64,000 nt of DNA from contig NZ_QWEZ01000002.1 of NCBI RefSeq assembly GCF_003864255.1, positions 434,001-498,000 on the forward strand. Reading direction: 5' to 3'. Within the stretch, counting starts at the first letter, position 1. Each line of letters begins with the position of its first letter. The position numbers were made by a program, and so were the translations under genes. The notes under the pieces were generated by a model, which did not search any database, was not told the DNA's origin, and worked only from the letters and a program-made list of their open reading frames with translations. The DNA is from Aestuariirhabdus litorea (lineage in GTDB: Bacteria > Pseudomonadota > Gammaproteobacteria > Pseudomonadales > Aestuariirhabdaceae). Shown here piece by piece: positions 26,719 to 37,559 of the stretch.

Positions 26719-28392
26719 ATGGATTTGCAAAGAACTATCCTTGTCGTCGCCTTGGCGGTTGTCGGTTACCTGCTGATACTGCAGTGGAACAACGACTATA
26801 ACCAGCCCTCCAACGCACCGGCTGAATCAACCACCCTCAGCAGCCCGGCCCTGCCAGCCTCCGCGAAGCAGCCCAGTGCTAACAGCTCAGATGCCCCACA
26901 GGCAATGGATGCCGCTACCCCAGCAGCTCCAGTAGACCAGCCTAAGGCCGCGACCGGTCAGCTGGTCACGCTGACCAGCGATGTCCTGGAGATCGAAATC
27001 GATCCGCGCGGAGGCGATATTGTTAAGACCGCTCTGCTCGCCTATCCTCGGCACAAAGAGACGCCGGACCAGCCCTTTGTACTGCTCGAACGGACACAAC
27101 AGCGTACCTTCGTTGCACAGAGCGGATTGACGGGGCGAGATGGTCCTGACCGAAATGGACACCCGCTCTACAGTAGCGAGAAGACCAGCTACTCACTTGA
27201 AGAGGGCCAGGACTCTCTGGTAGTTGACCTCACGTTGGTCGAGGATGGAGTCACCATCACCAAACGCTATACGCTGACTCGAGGCCAGTACGACATCGAG
27301 GTAGAACACCTGGTCGACAACGGTACGGACCGCAACTGGCAGGCAAATTTCTATGCTCAGCTAAAGCGTGACAGCTCCGGCGATCCCAGCAACCAGGGAT
27401 CAGCAACAAGCTTTAGCACCTACATTGGCGCCGCAGTCAGAACCGCTGACGAGCCCTACCACAAGCTCAGCTTCGATGACTTCAGCAGCAAGCCCTTCAA
27501 GGAGACGCTGACCGGCGGCTACGCAGCCATCCTCCAGCACTACTTTGTTGCGGCCTGGGTACCGGATGCGAACAGCTCGCACACTTACCAGACCCGCACC
27601 GCATCGAGTGGTGACAACATTATCGGGCTGGTTGACGGCGCCATGGTGCTGGAACCGGGCCAGAAGGGGAGTGTAAGCGCCAAGCTTTACGCAGGTCCAA
27701 AACTGCAGGACCGACTGGAGGCCCTCTCCCCTGGTCTTGAATTGACCGTGGACTACGGGATCCTCTGGTTCATTGCCCAGCCCCTGTTCGTGATCCTGAC
27801 CTTTATCCACTCCTTTGTTGGTAACTGGGGTTGGGCAATCATCCTCCTAACCGTAATGGTAAAAGCGGTCTTCTACCCACTTTCTGCAGCCAGCTACCGC
27901 TCGATGGCCAATATGCGTCGCGTCTCCCCCATGCTGGCCAAGCTCAAGGAGCAGTTTGGTGACGACCGCCAGAAGATGAGCCAGGCGATGATGGAGCTCT
28001 ATCGCAAGGAGAAGATCAACCCGCTGGGGGGCTGCCTGCCGATACTGGTACAGATGCCTGTCTTCATCGCCCTCTATTGGACGCTGCTAGAGAGTGTTGA
28101 GCTGCGCCAGGCTCCCTTTATGCTGTGGATCGATGACCTGTCACAGATGGACCCCTACTTCATCCTGCCGTTGATCATGGGTGCCTCGATGTTTGTCCAG
28201 CAACAGCTGAACCCGACCCCCCCCGATCCCATTCAGGCACGGGTCATGAAGATGATGCCGGTGATCTTCACCTTCTTCTTCCTCTGGTTCCCATCCGGAC
28301 TGGTCATCTACTGGGTTGTTAACAACCTGCTCTCTATTCTCCAGCAATGGATGATTACACGACAGATTGAGGCGCAGGCAGCAGCCCGCTAG
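26719..28392 (+). CDS. yidC: Membrane protein insertase YidC
   Basis: 557-residue inner-membrane insertase of the Oxa1/YidC/Alb3 family. An N-terminal signal anchor (residues ~4-24) is followed by a long periplasmic P1 domain. The conserved insertase core runs from about residue 350, with membrane segments around ILWFIAQPLFVILTFIHSF, GGCLPILVQMPVFIALYW and MKMMPVIFTFFFLWFPSGL. It has its own terminator and a 174-bp gap to rnpA. Confidence 0.97.
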   Translation: MDLQRTILVVALAVVGYLLILQWNNDYNQPSNAPAESTTLSSPALPASAKQPSANSSDAPQAMDAATPAAPVDQPKAATGQLVTLTSDVLEIEIDPRGGDIVKTALLAYPRHKETPDQPFVLLERTQQRTFVAQSGLTGRDGPDRNGHPLYSSEKTSYSLEEGQDSLVVDLTLVEDGVTITKRYTLTRGQYDIEVEHLVDNGTDRNWQANFYAQLKRDSSGDPSNQGSATSFSTYIGAAVRTADEPYHKLSFDDFSSKPFKETLTGGYAAILQHYFVAAWVPDANSSHTYQTRTASSGDNIIGLVDGAMVLEPGQKGSVSAKLYAGPKLQDRLEALSPGLELTVDYGILWFIAQPLFVILTFIHSFVGNWGWAIILLTVMVKAVFYPLSAASYRSMANMRRVSPMLAKLKEQFGDDRQKMSQAMMELYRKEKINPLGGCLPILVQMPVFIALYWTLLESVELRQAPFMLWIDDLSQMDPYFILPLIMGASMFVQQQLNPTPPDPIQARVMKMMPVIFTFFFLWFPSGLVIYWVVNNLLSILQQWMITRQIEAQAAAR

Positions 28393-28413
28393 GTAGTCAC
28401 TGGAAAACCCAAT

Positions 28414-28451
28414 AAAAGGCCTTAATACTTTACGTTTTAAGGCCTTTTTTT
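28414..28451 (+). terminator. Rho-independent terminator of yidC
   Basis: AAAAGGCCTTAA, 11-base loop, TTAAGGCCTTTT followed by more T residues, 22 bp after the yidC stop codon. Confidence 0.9.
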
Positions 28452-28519
28452 ATGAATTAAGTTTGAGAAAAAAAACGGTCAAGCCATGCTTGATCATAAA
28501 GCTACAAGGTAAAAAAACG

Positions 28520-29893
28520 ATGAACACTCACCAGCAAAAGAAAGAGACCATAACTGCGATTGCGACAGCACCTGGCAGGGGTGGGGTGGGTATCGTTCGG
28601 GTGTCAGGCCCCCTGGCAGAACAGATTGCCGAAAAGATCTGCTTGAAGAGGTTAAAGCCAAGACATGCGCACTACGAGTCCTTCCACGACAGCCGGGGGC
28701 AGGTGCTGGATCAGGGCATTGCGCTTCTTTTCAAGGGACCAAACTCCTTTACCGGAGAGGATGTAGTCGAGTTTCAGGCCCATGGAGGCCCTGTCATCCT
28801 TGACCTGCTACTGGCCACCACACTGCAGGAGGGGGCACGCCAGGCCAGGCCAGGGGAATTTTCCGAGCGCGCCTTCCTCAACGATAAGATTGACCTGACC
28901 CAGGCAGAAGCGATTGCCGACCTTATAAATAGCTCCTCGGAGCAGGCGGCACGCTCAGCGCTGCGTTCCTTGCAGGGTGATTTTTCCTCCCTTATTAACC
29001 AGCTGGTCGAACAGCTGATACAGCTCAGGATCTACGTTGAAGCCGCCATCGACTTTCCGGAGGAGGAGATCGACTTTCTGGCTGACGGCAAGGTAGCCAA
29101 AGACTTAAAGGACCTGGAGCGGGAGCTAGGATCAATTATCAAAAAGGCAGGGCAAGGAGCAATCCTGCGCGAGGGTATGACAGTAGTGATCGCAGGGCGC
29201 CCTAATGCCGGCAAATCCAGTCTCCTCAACGCCCTGTCAGGCCGTGAGAGTGCCATCGTCACTGATATCGCAGGAACCACCCGGGACCTGCTGAGGGAGC
29301 AGATTCATATCGATGGCATGCCCCTGCATATTGTGGATACTGCTGGCCTCAGGGAGAGCGACGATGCCGTTGAGCAGATAGGGGTGACCCGTGCGCTATC
29401 GGAGATAGAAAAGGCCGACCGGGTATTGCTGATGGTAGACGCCACCACTACCGGAGCCAGGACGGCACAGGAGGCCTGGCCGGAGTTTATCGATCTGCTA
29501 CCCGATGCCAGCAAGCTGACCCTCATACGCAACAAAATCGATCAGAGCGGCGAAGAGCCCGGCGTTGAGGATACCCACGAGGGAACGCTGGTTCGCCTCT
29601 GTGCAACCGACCACCGGGGCATCGATGGACTACGTCAGCACCTGAAGCAGTGCATTGGCTTCGAAGGCACCACCGAAGGCAGCTTTATGGCGCGTCGGCG
29701 TCACCTCGAATCGCTGTCAAAAGCAGCGGTGGCGCTCACCAACGGGCGAATGCAACTGGAGGTGATGGGGGCAGGTGAGCTCCTGGCTGAGGACCTCAAG
29801 TCGGCTCAACAGGCGTTGGGGGAGATTACCGGGAGCTTTAGCTCCGATGATCTTTTGGGGCGGATTTTTTCCAGTTTCTGTATCGGAAAGTGA
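28520..29893 (+). CDS. mnmE: tRNA uridine-5-carboxymethylaminomethyl(34) synthesis GTPase MnmE
   Basis: 457-residue GTPase that works with MnmG on the wobble uridine of certain tRNAs. The N-terminal folate-binding domain begins [19 protein letters not shown]. The G domain has P-loop [15 protein letters not shown] (~225-239) and DTAGLRE. The protein ends in the catalytic FCIGK motif. I chose the ATG at 28520; an upstream GTG at 28463 would add 19 residues lacking homology to the family N-terminus. Confidence 0.96.
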   Translation: MNTHQQKKETITAIATAPGRGGVGIVRVSGPLAEQIAEKICLKRLKPRHAHYESFHDSRGQVLDQGIALLFKGPNSFTGEDVVEFQAHGGPVILDLLLATTLQEGARQARPGEFSERAFLNDKIDLTQAEAIADLINSSSEQAARSALRSLQGDFSSLINQLVEQLIQLRIYVEAAIDFPEEEIDFLADGKVAKDLKDLERELGSIIKKAGQGAILREGMTVVIAGRPNAGKSSLLNALSGRESAIVTDIAGTTRDLLREQIHIDGMPLHIVDTAGLRESDDAVEQIGVTRALSEIEKADRVLLMVDATTTGARTAQEAWPEFIDLLPDASKLTLIRNKIDQSGEEPGVEDTHEGTLVRLCATDHRGIDGLRQHLKQCIGFEGTTEGSFMARRRHLESLSKAAVALTNGRMQLEVMGAGELLAEDLKSAQQALGEITGSFSSDDLLGRIFSSFCIGK

Positions 29894-30221
29894 CCTCTGT
29901 CGGGGCGCGGGAACCCTGTGGGTAACCCCGGTATCACTTCCCCGGGTAATCTGTGGATAAAAGCGCTTGTGAATAACCCGGCTTTTATCCACACCTTACC
30001 CCCCGTCCTCCCCCAACATACTGAGCCAAACATAACAGCCTTTGGATAGGTTTAACCATCTGAAAAATATAACATTAGTGCGCTTACCCACAGAAAACTG
30101 CCTCACCATATATAACAACATCATTAAAAAACACATATATAAAATACTTAAATATTCACTACAGATAGATCTTGGGCTGTTAATAAAAAAGATTCTTTTT
30201 TAGCCACTAGCCTTTATACTT
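29894..30221. promoter_or_regulatory. oriC: Candidate replication origin oriC (mnmE-mnmG gap)
   Basis: Three perfect DnaA boxes: TGTGGATAA (29952-29960), TGTGAATAA (29968-29976) and TTATCCACA (29985-29993). Two weaker ones: TGTGGGTAA (29917-29925) and TTACCCACA (30084-30092). An AT-rich run follows (about 30100-30210), with AGATCTTGGGCTGTTAAT and an AAAAAAGATTCTTTTTT stretch reminiscent of the unwinding 13-mers. Box density and the adjacent AT-rich zone make this the stronger origin candidate. It lies beside mnmG, as in E. coli. Confidence 0.75.
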
Positions 30222-30281
30222 ATGCCCCCCAAAAATCTCTCAATCGATTCCTTGGCCATCGTTCGCCAAAAGGTGGAGCCC

Positions 30282-32165
30282 GTGGATTATCCCTCTCGCT
30301 ATGGCGTAATAGTCGTTGGTGGCGGCCATGCCGGTACCGAAGCGGCCCTTGCGTCCGCCCGTATGGGCGTTAAAACCCTGCTGATTACCCATAATGTCGA
30401 AACCCTGGGACAGATGTCCTGCAACCCGGCAATCGGCGGAATCGGCAAGAGTCATCTCGTCAAGGAGATCGATGCACTCGGGGGGGGCATGGCCGTGGCT
30501 ACCGACCGAGGTGGGATCCAGTTCCGGGTATTGAACTCGCGCAAGGGCCCGGCGGTCCGTGCCACACGCGCGCAGGCGGACCGTGTGCTCTACAAGGCGG
30601 CTATACGCACTCTTCTTGAGAACCAGCCCAACCTCGAGATCTTCCAGCAAGCGGTCGACGACCTCATCCTTGAGCAGGAGACCGTGGTGGGCGTTGTCAC
30701 CCAGATGGGATTACGTTTTTTTGCTGACTCGGTGGTGTTAACGGCTGGTACCTTTCTGGGCGGTGTGATTCATATTGGACTGCAAAACCACAGTGGGGGA
30801 CGGGCGGGTGACCCCCCCTCGACCACCCTCGCCAAACGCCTGCGGGAGCTCCCGTTCCGCGTTGAGCGGCTGAAGACAGGAACACCGCCTCGCATCGATG
30901 CGCGCTCGGTCGACTTTTCCGTGATGACCGAACAGCCCGGGGACACCCCGACACCGGTAATGTCCTTCATGGGCTCTGTCGACCAGCACCCCAGGCAGAT
31001 CAGTTGCTATATCACGCACACCAATGAACAGACCCACGACATCATTCGTGCGGGACTCGACCGCTCACCCATGTATACCGGCGTGATTGAAGGGGTGGGC
31101 CCAAGGTACTGCCCGTCGATCGAGGACAAGATCAACCGTTTTGCCGATAAAAACAGCCACCAGGTGTTTGTCGAGCCTGAGGGACTGACCACCCACGAGC
31201 TTTACCCCAACGGTATCTCGACCAGCTTGCCTTTCGATGTTCAGCTCAAGCTGGTGCGCTCGATTCGTGGCTTTGAGCAGGCCCACATCGTGCGTCCCGG
31301 CTACGCGATCGAGTATGACTACTTTGACCCCAGGGATCTAAAGCCCTCGCTGGAGAGTAAGTTCCTGCAGGGTATCTTCTTTGCTGGCCAGATTAACGGT
31401 ACCACCGGTTACGAGGAGGCGGGAGCCCAGGGTCTTCTGGCCGGCCTCAACGCGGCTCGCCGAAGCCAGCAGCGTGAGGCCTGGTGTCCGCGGCGGGATG
31501 AGGCGTATCTGGGGGTACTGGTCGACGACCTGATCACCAACGGCACCAGCGAACCCTACCGAATGTTTACCAGCCGGGCGGAGTATCGACTTGTGCTTCG
31601 TGAAGATAACGCAGATCTGCGGCTCACTGAAAAGGGGCGCGAGCTGGGGCTGGTGGACGATCTGCGTTGGGCGCGCTTTGAGCAGAAGCGCGAGGGGATT
31701 GCGCGAGAGCAGCAACGCCTTTCCGAGACCTGGGTACAGCCGGGTTCCGCTGCGGCTAAAGCGATTGACCCCCTGTTGGAAAAACCGATGACCCACGAGT
31801 ACAGCCTGCTGGAGCTGCTGCGCCGGCCGCAGTTAAGTTACGCGCAGCTGACCGAGGCAACCGGTGTCGGGGAGGAGGATCCACAGGTGTGCGAACAGGT
31901 GGAGATCCAGACCAAGTACCAGGGCTATATTGATCGCCAGGCAGAAGAGATTGAACGTCTGCGCAACCATGAGCAGACCCTGCTACCGGCCGACCTGGAC
32001 TACCGGGCGATTGATGGGCTCTCCAACGAAATCCGGCAAAAGCTGAGTGATAACCGCCCCGATACGCTGGGGCGTGCATCGCGTATCGCCGGGGTGACGC
32101 CCGCCGCAATCTCTTTGTTGCTGATCCACCTCAAAAAGCGTTCACTGATCAGGAAGCAGGCCTAA
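30282..32165 (+). CDS. mnmG: tRNA uridine-5-carboxymethylaminomethyl(34) synthesis enzyme MnmG
   Basis: About 627-residue FAD enzyme, partner of MnmE. The Rossmann motif [16 protein letters not shown] lies at the N-terminus, and the family motifs [20 protein letters not shown] and [17 protein letters not shown] are intact. I prefer the GTG at 30282, because [15 protein letters not shown] aligns with the E. coli start and AAGGTGGAG lies just upstream. An ATG at 30222 would add 20 residues. It overlaps rsmG by one base. Confidence 0.96.
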   Translation: MDYPSRYGVIVVGGGHAGTEAALASARMGVKTLLITHNVETLGQMSCNPAIGGIGKSHLVKEIDALGGGMAVATDRGGIQFRVLNSRKGPAVRATRAQADRVLYKAAIRTLLENQPNLEIFQQAVDDLILEQETVVGVVTQMGLRFFADSVVLTAGTFLGGVIHIGLQNHSGGRAGDPPSTTLAKRLRELPFRVERLKTGTPPRIDARSVDFSVMTEQPGDTPTPVMSFMGSVDQHPRQISCYITHTNEQTHDIIRAGLDRSPMYTGVIEGVGPRYCPSIEDKINRFADKNSHQVFVEPEGLTTHELYPNGISTSLPFDVQLKLVRSIRGFEQAHIVRPGYAIEYDYFDPRDLKPSLESKFLQGIFFAGQINGTTGYEEAGAQGLLAGLNAARRSQQREAWCPRRDEAYLGVLVDDLITNGTSEPYRMFTSRAEYRLVLREDNADLRLTEKGRELGLVDDLRWARFEQKREGIAREQQRLSETWVQPGSAAAKAIDPLLEKPMTHEYSLLELLRRPQLSYAQLTEATGVGEEDPQVCEQVEIQTKYQGYIDRQAEEIERLRNHEQTLLPADLDYRAIDGLSNEIRQKLSDNRPDTLGRASRIAGVTPAAISLLLIHLKKRSLIRKQA

Positions 32166-32812
32166 TGGTTACCGACGCACTGGCCGGTGATTTTGCCCGC
32201 GGGATTGAGAAGATGGGACTTAGCCTGGATGGGGCAGCCCAGCAAAAATTACTGGAGTACCTGCGCTTGCTGGCGAAGTGGAATCGCGCCTATAACCTCA
32301 CCGCTGTACGTAATATCGAGGATATGCTACCGCGCCACTTGCTGGATAGCTTGAGTGTGAGCCCTTACTTAGTGGGTGATCGTGTGCTGGATGTTGGCAC
32401 CGGTCCAGGCTTGCCCGGTATCCCACTTTCGATCACTTATCCTGAACGGCAATTTACGTTGCTCGACAGTAATGGTAAAAAAACAAGGTTTCTGCATCAG
32501 GCCGTGGTTGAATTGAAGTTGACCAATATCCGTGTTTGCCAGAGCCGGATTGAGGCCTTTGTCGATGCCGAACCCTTCGATGCCATCCTCTCCAGGGCTT
32601 TTAGCACCCTGCTCGATATGGTCAAAGGCTGCTACGAACTGTGCGCAGCCGGGGGGTATTTTCTGGCGATGAAAGGGGTCTACCCCCAGCAGGAGCTGGA
32701 GGAGTTGCTGCAGCATTACCCGCAGCTTGAGGTGGAGTCTGTGCTTCCCCTCAACGTACCGGAAAGCGAAGGTGAACGGCACCTGGTGGTGTTACGAAAG
32801 CCGAGCGCGTAA
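32165..32812 (+). CDS. rsmG: 16S rRNA (guanine527-N7)-methyltransferase
   Basis: 215-residue SAM-dependent methyltransferase acting on G527 of 16S rRNA. The SAM motif VLDVGTGPGLPGIPLSI lies at ~75-91, preceded by the RsmG hallmark RHLLDSLSV. The ATG overlaps the mnmG stop (TAATG). It is followed at 12 bp by parA, so mnmG-rsmG-parA-parB probably form one transcription unit. Confidence 0.97.
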   Translation: MVTDALAGDFARGIEKMGLSLDGAAQQKLLEYLRLLAKWNRAYNLTAVRNIEDMLPRHLLDSLSVSPYLVGDRVLDVGTGPGLPGIPLSITYPERQFTLLDSNGKKTRFLHQAVVELKLTNIRVCQSRIEAFVDAEPFDAILSRAFSTLLDMVKGCYELCAAGGYFLAMKGVYPQQELEELLQHYPQLEVESVLPLNVPESEGERHLVVLRKPSA

Positions 32813-32824
32813 AACAGGGGCATC

Positions 32825-33616
32825 ATGGTGGGCAAGATACTAGCAGTAACCAATCAGAAGGGTGGGGTAGGCAAGACCACAACCTGTATTAACCTGGCAG
32901 CGTCACTGGTCGCGACCAAACGGCGGGTGCTGTTGGTTGATCTTGACCCCCAGGGCAATGCCACCATGGGAAGCGGGGTGGCAAAGAATGAGCTGGAGCG
33001 CTCTGTTTATGACGTACTGATCGGTGAGTGTGAAATCGAGCGTGCCATTCAGGCGACCGAGCAGGCGGGCTACGACATACTGCCTGCCAATGGAGACCTG
33101 ACCGCCGCCGAAGTGGAGCTGCTCGACCTAAGCTCAAAAGAGAAGCGCCTGGCTTATGCGCTGCGCAAGGTGCAGGACAACTACGATTTTATTTTGATCG
33201 ACTGCCCTCCATCGCTGAATATGCTCACCGTTAATGCGTTGGCCGCAGCCAACGGGGTGGTGATTCCGATGCAGTGCGAATACTACGCCCTCGAGGGGTT
33301 GAGTGCGCTGATCGATACCATTGGGCGTATTACTGAGGTGCTCAACCCCGGGCTGGAGATCGAGGGGCTGCTGCGGACCATGTATGATCCGCGTAACGGC
33401 CTCACCAACGACGTATCGGCTCAGCTCACCCAACACTTCGGTGACCGGGTCTACCGTACCGTGATACCGCGCAATGTTCGACTCGCCGAGGCCCCCAGTC
33501 ATGGCTTGCCCGCCATGGTCTACGACAAGCAGTCGAAAGGTGCTCTGGCGTATCTGGCGCTGGCGGGGGAGTTGATCAGGAAACAGGAAAAACCCAGGCA
33601 AGCGATCTCCGCTTGA
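32825..33616 (+). CDS. parA: Chromosome partition ATPase ParA
   Basis: 263-residue Soj/ParA-type ATPase that moves ParB-parS complexes. The deviant Walker A NQKGGVGKTTTCINLAA starts at ~residue 10, and the Walker A' VDLDPQGNAT and Walker B FILIDCPPSL motifs are present. It has no N-terminal HTH, as expected for a chromosomal ParA. The parS sites are inside recF, about 11 kb to the left. Confidence 0.97.
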   Translation: MVGKILAVTNQKGGVGKTTTCINLAASLVATKRRVLLVDLDPQGNATMGSGVAKNELERSVYDVLIGECEIERAIQATEQAGYDILPANGDLTAAEVELLDLSSKEKRLAYALRKVQDNYDFILIDCPPSLNMLTVNALAAANGVVIPMQCEYYALEGLSALIDTIGRITEVLNPGLEIEGLLRTMYDPRNGLTNDVSAQLTQHFGDRVYRTVIPRNVRLAEAPSHGLPAMVYDKQSKGALAYLALAGELIRKQEKPRQAISA

Positions 33617-33644
33617 TGGCACAGGACTAAGTGAGCAAATACGT

Positions 33645-34523
33645 ATGGCGGTGAAAAAGCGAGGATTGGGGCGGGGCTTGGATGCGCTGCTGGCGGGGAG
33701 TGCCCTGCCCAAGGCAGAGGGCGAGTCGGCTACGAAAGCCTCTACGGACGGAAAGCTGGCCCAGATCCCGGTTGAGTTTATTCAACGAGGCAAGTACCAG
33801 CCACGCCGCGATATGCAGCCTGAGGCCCTGGAGGAGCTGGCCAACTCAATCAAGGCGCAAGGGGTAATGCAGCCGATCGTGATTCGCCCCATCGGCGTGG
33901 ACCGCTACGAGATTATCGCCGGAGAGCGGCGTTGGCGCGCAGCCCAGAAAGCAAGCTTGGATCGAATTCCTGCGATCATCCGGGACGTGCCCGATGAGGC
34001 AGCGATCGCGATGGCGCTGATAGAGAATATCCAGCGCGAAGACCTCAACCCGGTCGAGGAGGCGTTGGCGCTGCAGAGACTGCAGGAGGAGTTCGAGCTC
34101 ACCCAGCAGCAGGTGGCCGATGCGGTGGGTAAATCCCGCACCACGGTGACCAACCTGTTGCGGTTGATTGGCCTCAACCCCGAGGTAAGAACCATGTTGG
34201 AACATGGTGACCTGGAGATGGGCCATGCCAGAGCCATGCTGACCCTGAACGAAACGCAACAACTGGAAGCGGCCCGAGAAGTAGTGGCACGAGCCTTGTC
34301 GGTTCGCCAGACCGAAGCCCTGATCCGCAAGCTTCAGCAGCAAGCAAGCAGCCCGAAACCGGAACAGGCCGTGAACCCTGACATTCGGAACCTTCAGGAC
34401 TCTCTGTCGGAGCGACTGGGAGCCGCGGTGCGAATCGACCACAGTGCCCGCGGCAAGGGGAAACTGGTAATCCAATACAACAACCTGGATGAGCTGGACG
34501 GTATTCTTGCTCATATCAAATAG
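33645..34523 (+). CDS. parB: Chromosome partition protein ParB
   Basis: 292-residue ParB/Spo0J CTPase-clamp protein. The N-terminal start KKRGLGRGLDALL contacts ParA. The CTP-binding block includes ERRWRAAQ. The HTH (LTQQQVADAVGKSRTTVTNL, ~160-180) reads parS, and the C-terminal region dimerises. It lies 28 bp after parA. Two matching parS sites occur in this window. Confidence 0.97.
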   Translation: MAVKKRGLGRGLDALLAGSALPKAEGESATKASTDGKLAQIPVEFIQRGKYQPRRDMQPEALEELANSIKAQGVMQPIVIRPIGVDRYEIIAGERRWRAAQKASLDRIPAIIRDVPDEAAIAMALIENIQREDLNPVEEALALQRLQEEFELTQQQVADAVGKSRTTVTNLLRLIGLNPEVRTMLEHGDLEMGHARAMLTLNETQQLEAAREVVARALSVRQTEALIRKLQQQASSPKPEQAVNPDIRNLQDSLSERLGAAVRIDHSARGKGKLVIQYNNLDELDGILAHIK

Positions 34524-34680
34524 TCTAATTGACCCCTTCGGGGGTACTTACAAAAAGCGGGAAGGGGTTGGTTGCTGAAAAAACCATCAAACTATATGTA
34601 GTGTTTAGGTGGGTAGTGTTACCCATATCTAGCTATATGTACGCTTAGTTTCGGTTTCGCAGCTTATTGTTTTTACAGTA

Positions 34681-34710
34681 AAAAAAGGCCTTTTCGCCAC
34701 AGGCTTTTTT
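34681..34710 (+). terminator. Probable terminator before the atp operon
   Basis: AAAAAAGGCC, 11-base loop, GGCTTTTTT: a short stem with A and T tracts on both sides, suited to end transcription from parB. Confidence 0.6.
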
Positions 34711-34733
34711 CTGGCAGCCCCCCCTGATGGCTA

Positions 34734-34762
34734 TTGAATGAGGGGGGCATTCCCCCTATAAT
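34734..34762 (+). promoter_or_regulatory. Sigma-70 promoter of the atp operon
   Basis: -35 TTGAAT (34734-34739), 17-bp spacer, -10 TATAAT (34757-34762), about 79 bp before the atpI GTG. The spacer holds the palindrome AGGGGGGCATTCCCCCT. Confidence 0.8.
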
Positions 34763-34840
34763 CACCGACGCTTTGAATCAGGGTAACGTGCCCGGTCTCT
34801 AAAAAAGGCGATCCAGGGGCAATGGTGAGGGTGAGCTGAC

Positions 34841-35233
34841 GTGAAGAAATCCGTATCTCACATCACTCGATCGCCCCTGTACAGATTATTGGCGTTGCAA
34901 TTGATCGTAACGCTGTCGATGGGGATGCTCTTTTCCCTGCAGAGCTTTGAAGCAGCCTATTCCGCGCTGCTGGGCGGTATGGTCTTCATGCTTCCCAATG
35001 CGCTTTTGATTTATAAGACCTTTATCTCCGTCAGGGTAGGGTCGGTACGAAAAATAACCAACTCGATGTACGTTGGTGAAGCAGTGAAGTTTGGTTTAAC
35101 AGCGATACTTTTTGCGGCTGTGTTTGCGTTTATCACACCGCTCTATGCACCCTCGCTGTTTATAACCTTCTTTGTTGTGCTGATGATCAACAGTCTGTCG
35201 CCGCTATTGAGTGGGCGACTGAACGACAGTTAA
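34841..35233 (+). CDS. atpI: ATP synthase assembly protein I
   Basis: 130-residue membrane protein with four hydrophobic segments (for example LLALQLIVTLSMGMLFSL and LFITFFVVLMINSLSPLL). AtpI is thought to help assemble the c-ring. It is the first gene of the atp operon, GTG start, 19 bp before atpB. Confidence 0.93.
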   Translation: MKKSVSHITRSPLYRLLALQLIVTLSMGMLFSLQSFEAAYSALLGGMVFMLPNALLIYKTFISVRVGSVRKITNSMYVGEAVKFGLTAILFAAVFAFITPLYAPSLFITFFVVLMINSLSPLLSGRLNDS

Positions 35234-35243
35234 TAACGTTTGA

Positions 35244-36470
<1,227 letters not shown>

Positions 36471-36513
36471 GTAGAAACACCACGACATCAATTCCAATTA
36501 ACGGAGAAGCGGT

Positions 36514-36984
36514 GTGAATTTTAATCTAACGTTTATCGGCCAGATGATTGCGTTTGGCGTATTCGTTTATCTGGTCATGAAATATGTTTGGCCACCAATC
36601 CTGGCGGCGATGGAAGAGCGTAAGAAGTCCATCGCCGAAGGGTTGAGTGCTGCCGAGCGTGCTTCACGTGATCTTGATCTGGCTAAGAAAAAAGCCAGTA
36701 AAGAGCTGCGTGATGCCAAGCAGCAAGCTGCTGAGTTGATTGACCAGGCGAACAAGCGCTCCAACCAAATCATTGATGAGGCCAAAGAACAGGCCCGTTT
36801 AGAGGGTGATCGATTGCTTGCTGCTGCTCGTTCAGAAATTGAGCAGGAGAAGAATCGACTTAAGGAAGCGCTTCGTGCAGAAGTGGCAGCCATTGCTGTT
36901 GCTGGTGCTGAGAAGATTCTGCAGTCCTCTATCGACGCGAATGCTCACAGTGAGATGCTCGATAAACTCGCTAAAGAACTTTGA
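36514..36984 (+). CDS. atpF: ATP synthase F0 subunit b
   Basis: 156-residue peripheral stalk subunit: one N-terminal membrane helix (LTFIGQMIAFGVFVYLVMK) and a long charged coiled coil (ASRDLDLAKKKASKELRDAK). GTG start after CGGAGAAGC. It lies 12 bp before atpH. Confidence 0.97.
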   Translation: MNFNLTFIGQMIAFGVFVYLVMKYVWPPILAAMEERKKSIAEGLSAAERASRDLDLAKKKASKELRDAKQQAAELIDQANKRSNQIIDEAKEQARLEGDRLLAAARSEIEQEKNRLKEALRAEVAAIAVAGAEKILQSSIDANAHSEMLDKLAKEL

Positions 36985-36996
36985 TAGGGGTTAATC

Positions 36997-37533
36997 ATGG
37001 CAGAGTTAACGACAGTAGCCAGGCCCTACGCTAAGGCAGCGTTTGAGGCAGCCCAGGATTCGGGTGATCTCGACCTTTGGGCCGGGATGCTCCAGCTGGG
37101 TGCTGCAGTAGCCAAAGATGACTCCATGAAATTGTTTCTGGATTATCCGGCACTGAGTCGTGAACAGAAGGCCGCCGCTTTCGTGGATGTCTGCGAAGGC
37201 AAACTGAATGAAGAAGCTAAAAACTTGTTCACGGTAATGGCCGAAAACAACCGTCTGGGTTTGTTGCCTGAGGTTTCAGCACTGTTTGAAAACTTCAAGG
37301 CTCAGCAGGAGAAGCAGATCGACGTCAAGGTCGAGACCGCTTTTGATATGAGCGATAAGCAACAATCTGCCCTGGCACAAGCATTGAGCAAAAAACTGGA
37401 TCGCAAGGTAAACCTGAGCAGCGAAACCCACGCCGAACTGATTGGTGGTGTAGTGATTCGCGCGGCTGATCTGGTCATCGATGCATCTGTTCGCAGCAAA
37501 ATCTCGAAACTAGCCGAGGCGATTAACTCCTAA
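36997..37533 (+). CDS. atpH: ATP synthase F1 subunit delta
   Basis: 178-residue stalk subunit that joins b to the alpha3-beta3 head. N-terminal [14 protein letters not shown] and C-terminal [20 protein letters not shown] are the family signatures. Confidence 0.97.
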   Translation: MAELTTVARPYAKAAFEAAQDSGDLDLWAGMLQLGAAVAKDDSMKLFLDYPALSREQKAAAFVDVCEGKLNEEAKNLFTVMAENNRLGLLPEVSALFENFKAQQEKQIDVKVETAFDMSDKQQSALAQALSKKLDRKVNLSSETHAELIGGVVIRAADLVIDASVRSKISKLAEAINS

Positions 37534-37559
37534 TCGAATTAGGATTTGAGGATAAAGGC

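Larger units (their letters stand above)
34524..34840. other. parB-atpI gap
   Basis: 317 bp. It holds a small hairpin after parB (CCCCTTCGGGG, 34533-34543), the hairpin TGGGTA-GTGT-TACCCA (34610-34625) flanked by two CTATATGTA repeats (34592-34600 and 34633-34641), a terminator-like stem-loop (34681-34710) and the atp promoter. The flanked hairpin is unexplained. Confidence 0.6.

Noticed and set aside
26538-26801. yidD between rnpA and yidC
   Set aside because: The frame there lacks every YidD hallmark (no Cys-rich FYPTCSxY pattern) and runs into yidC.
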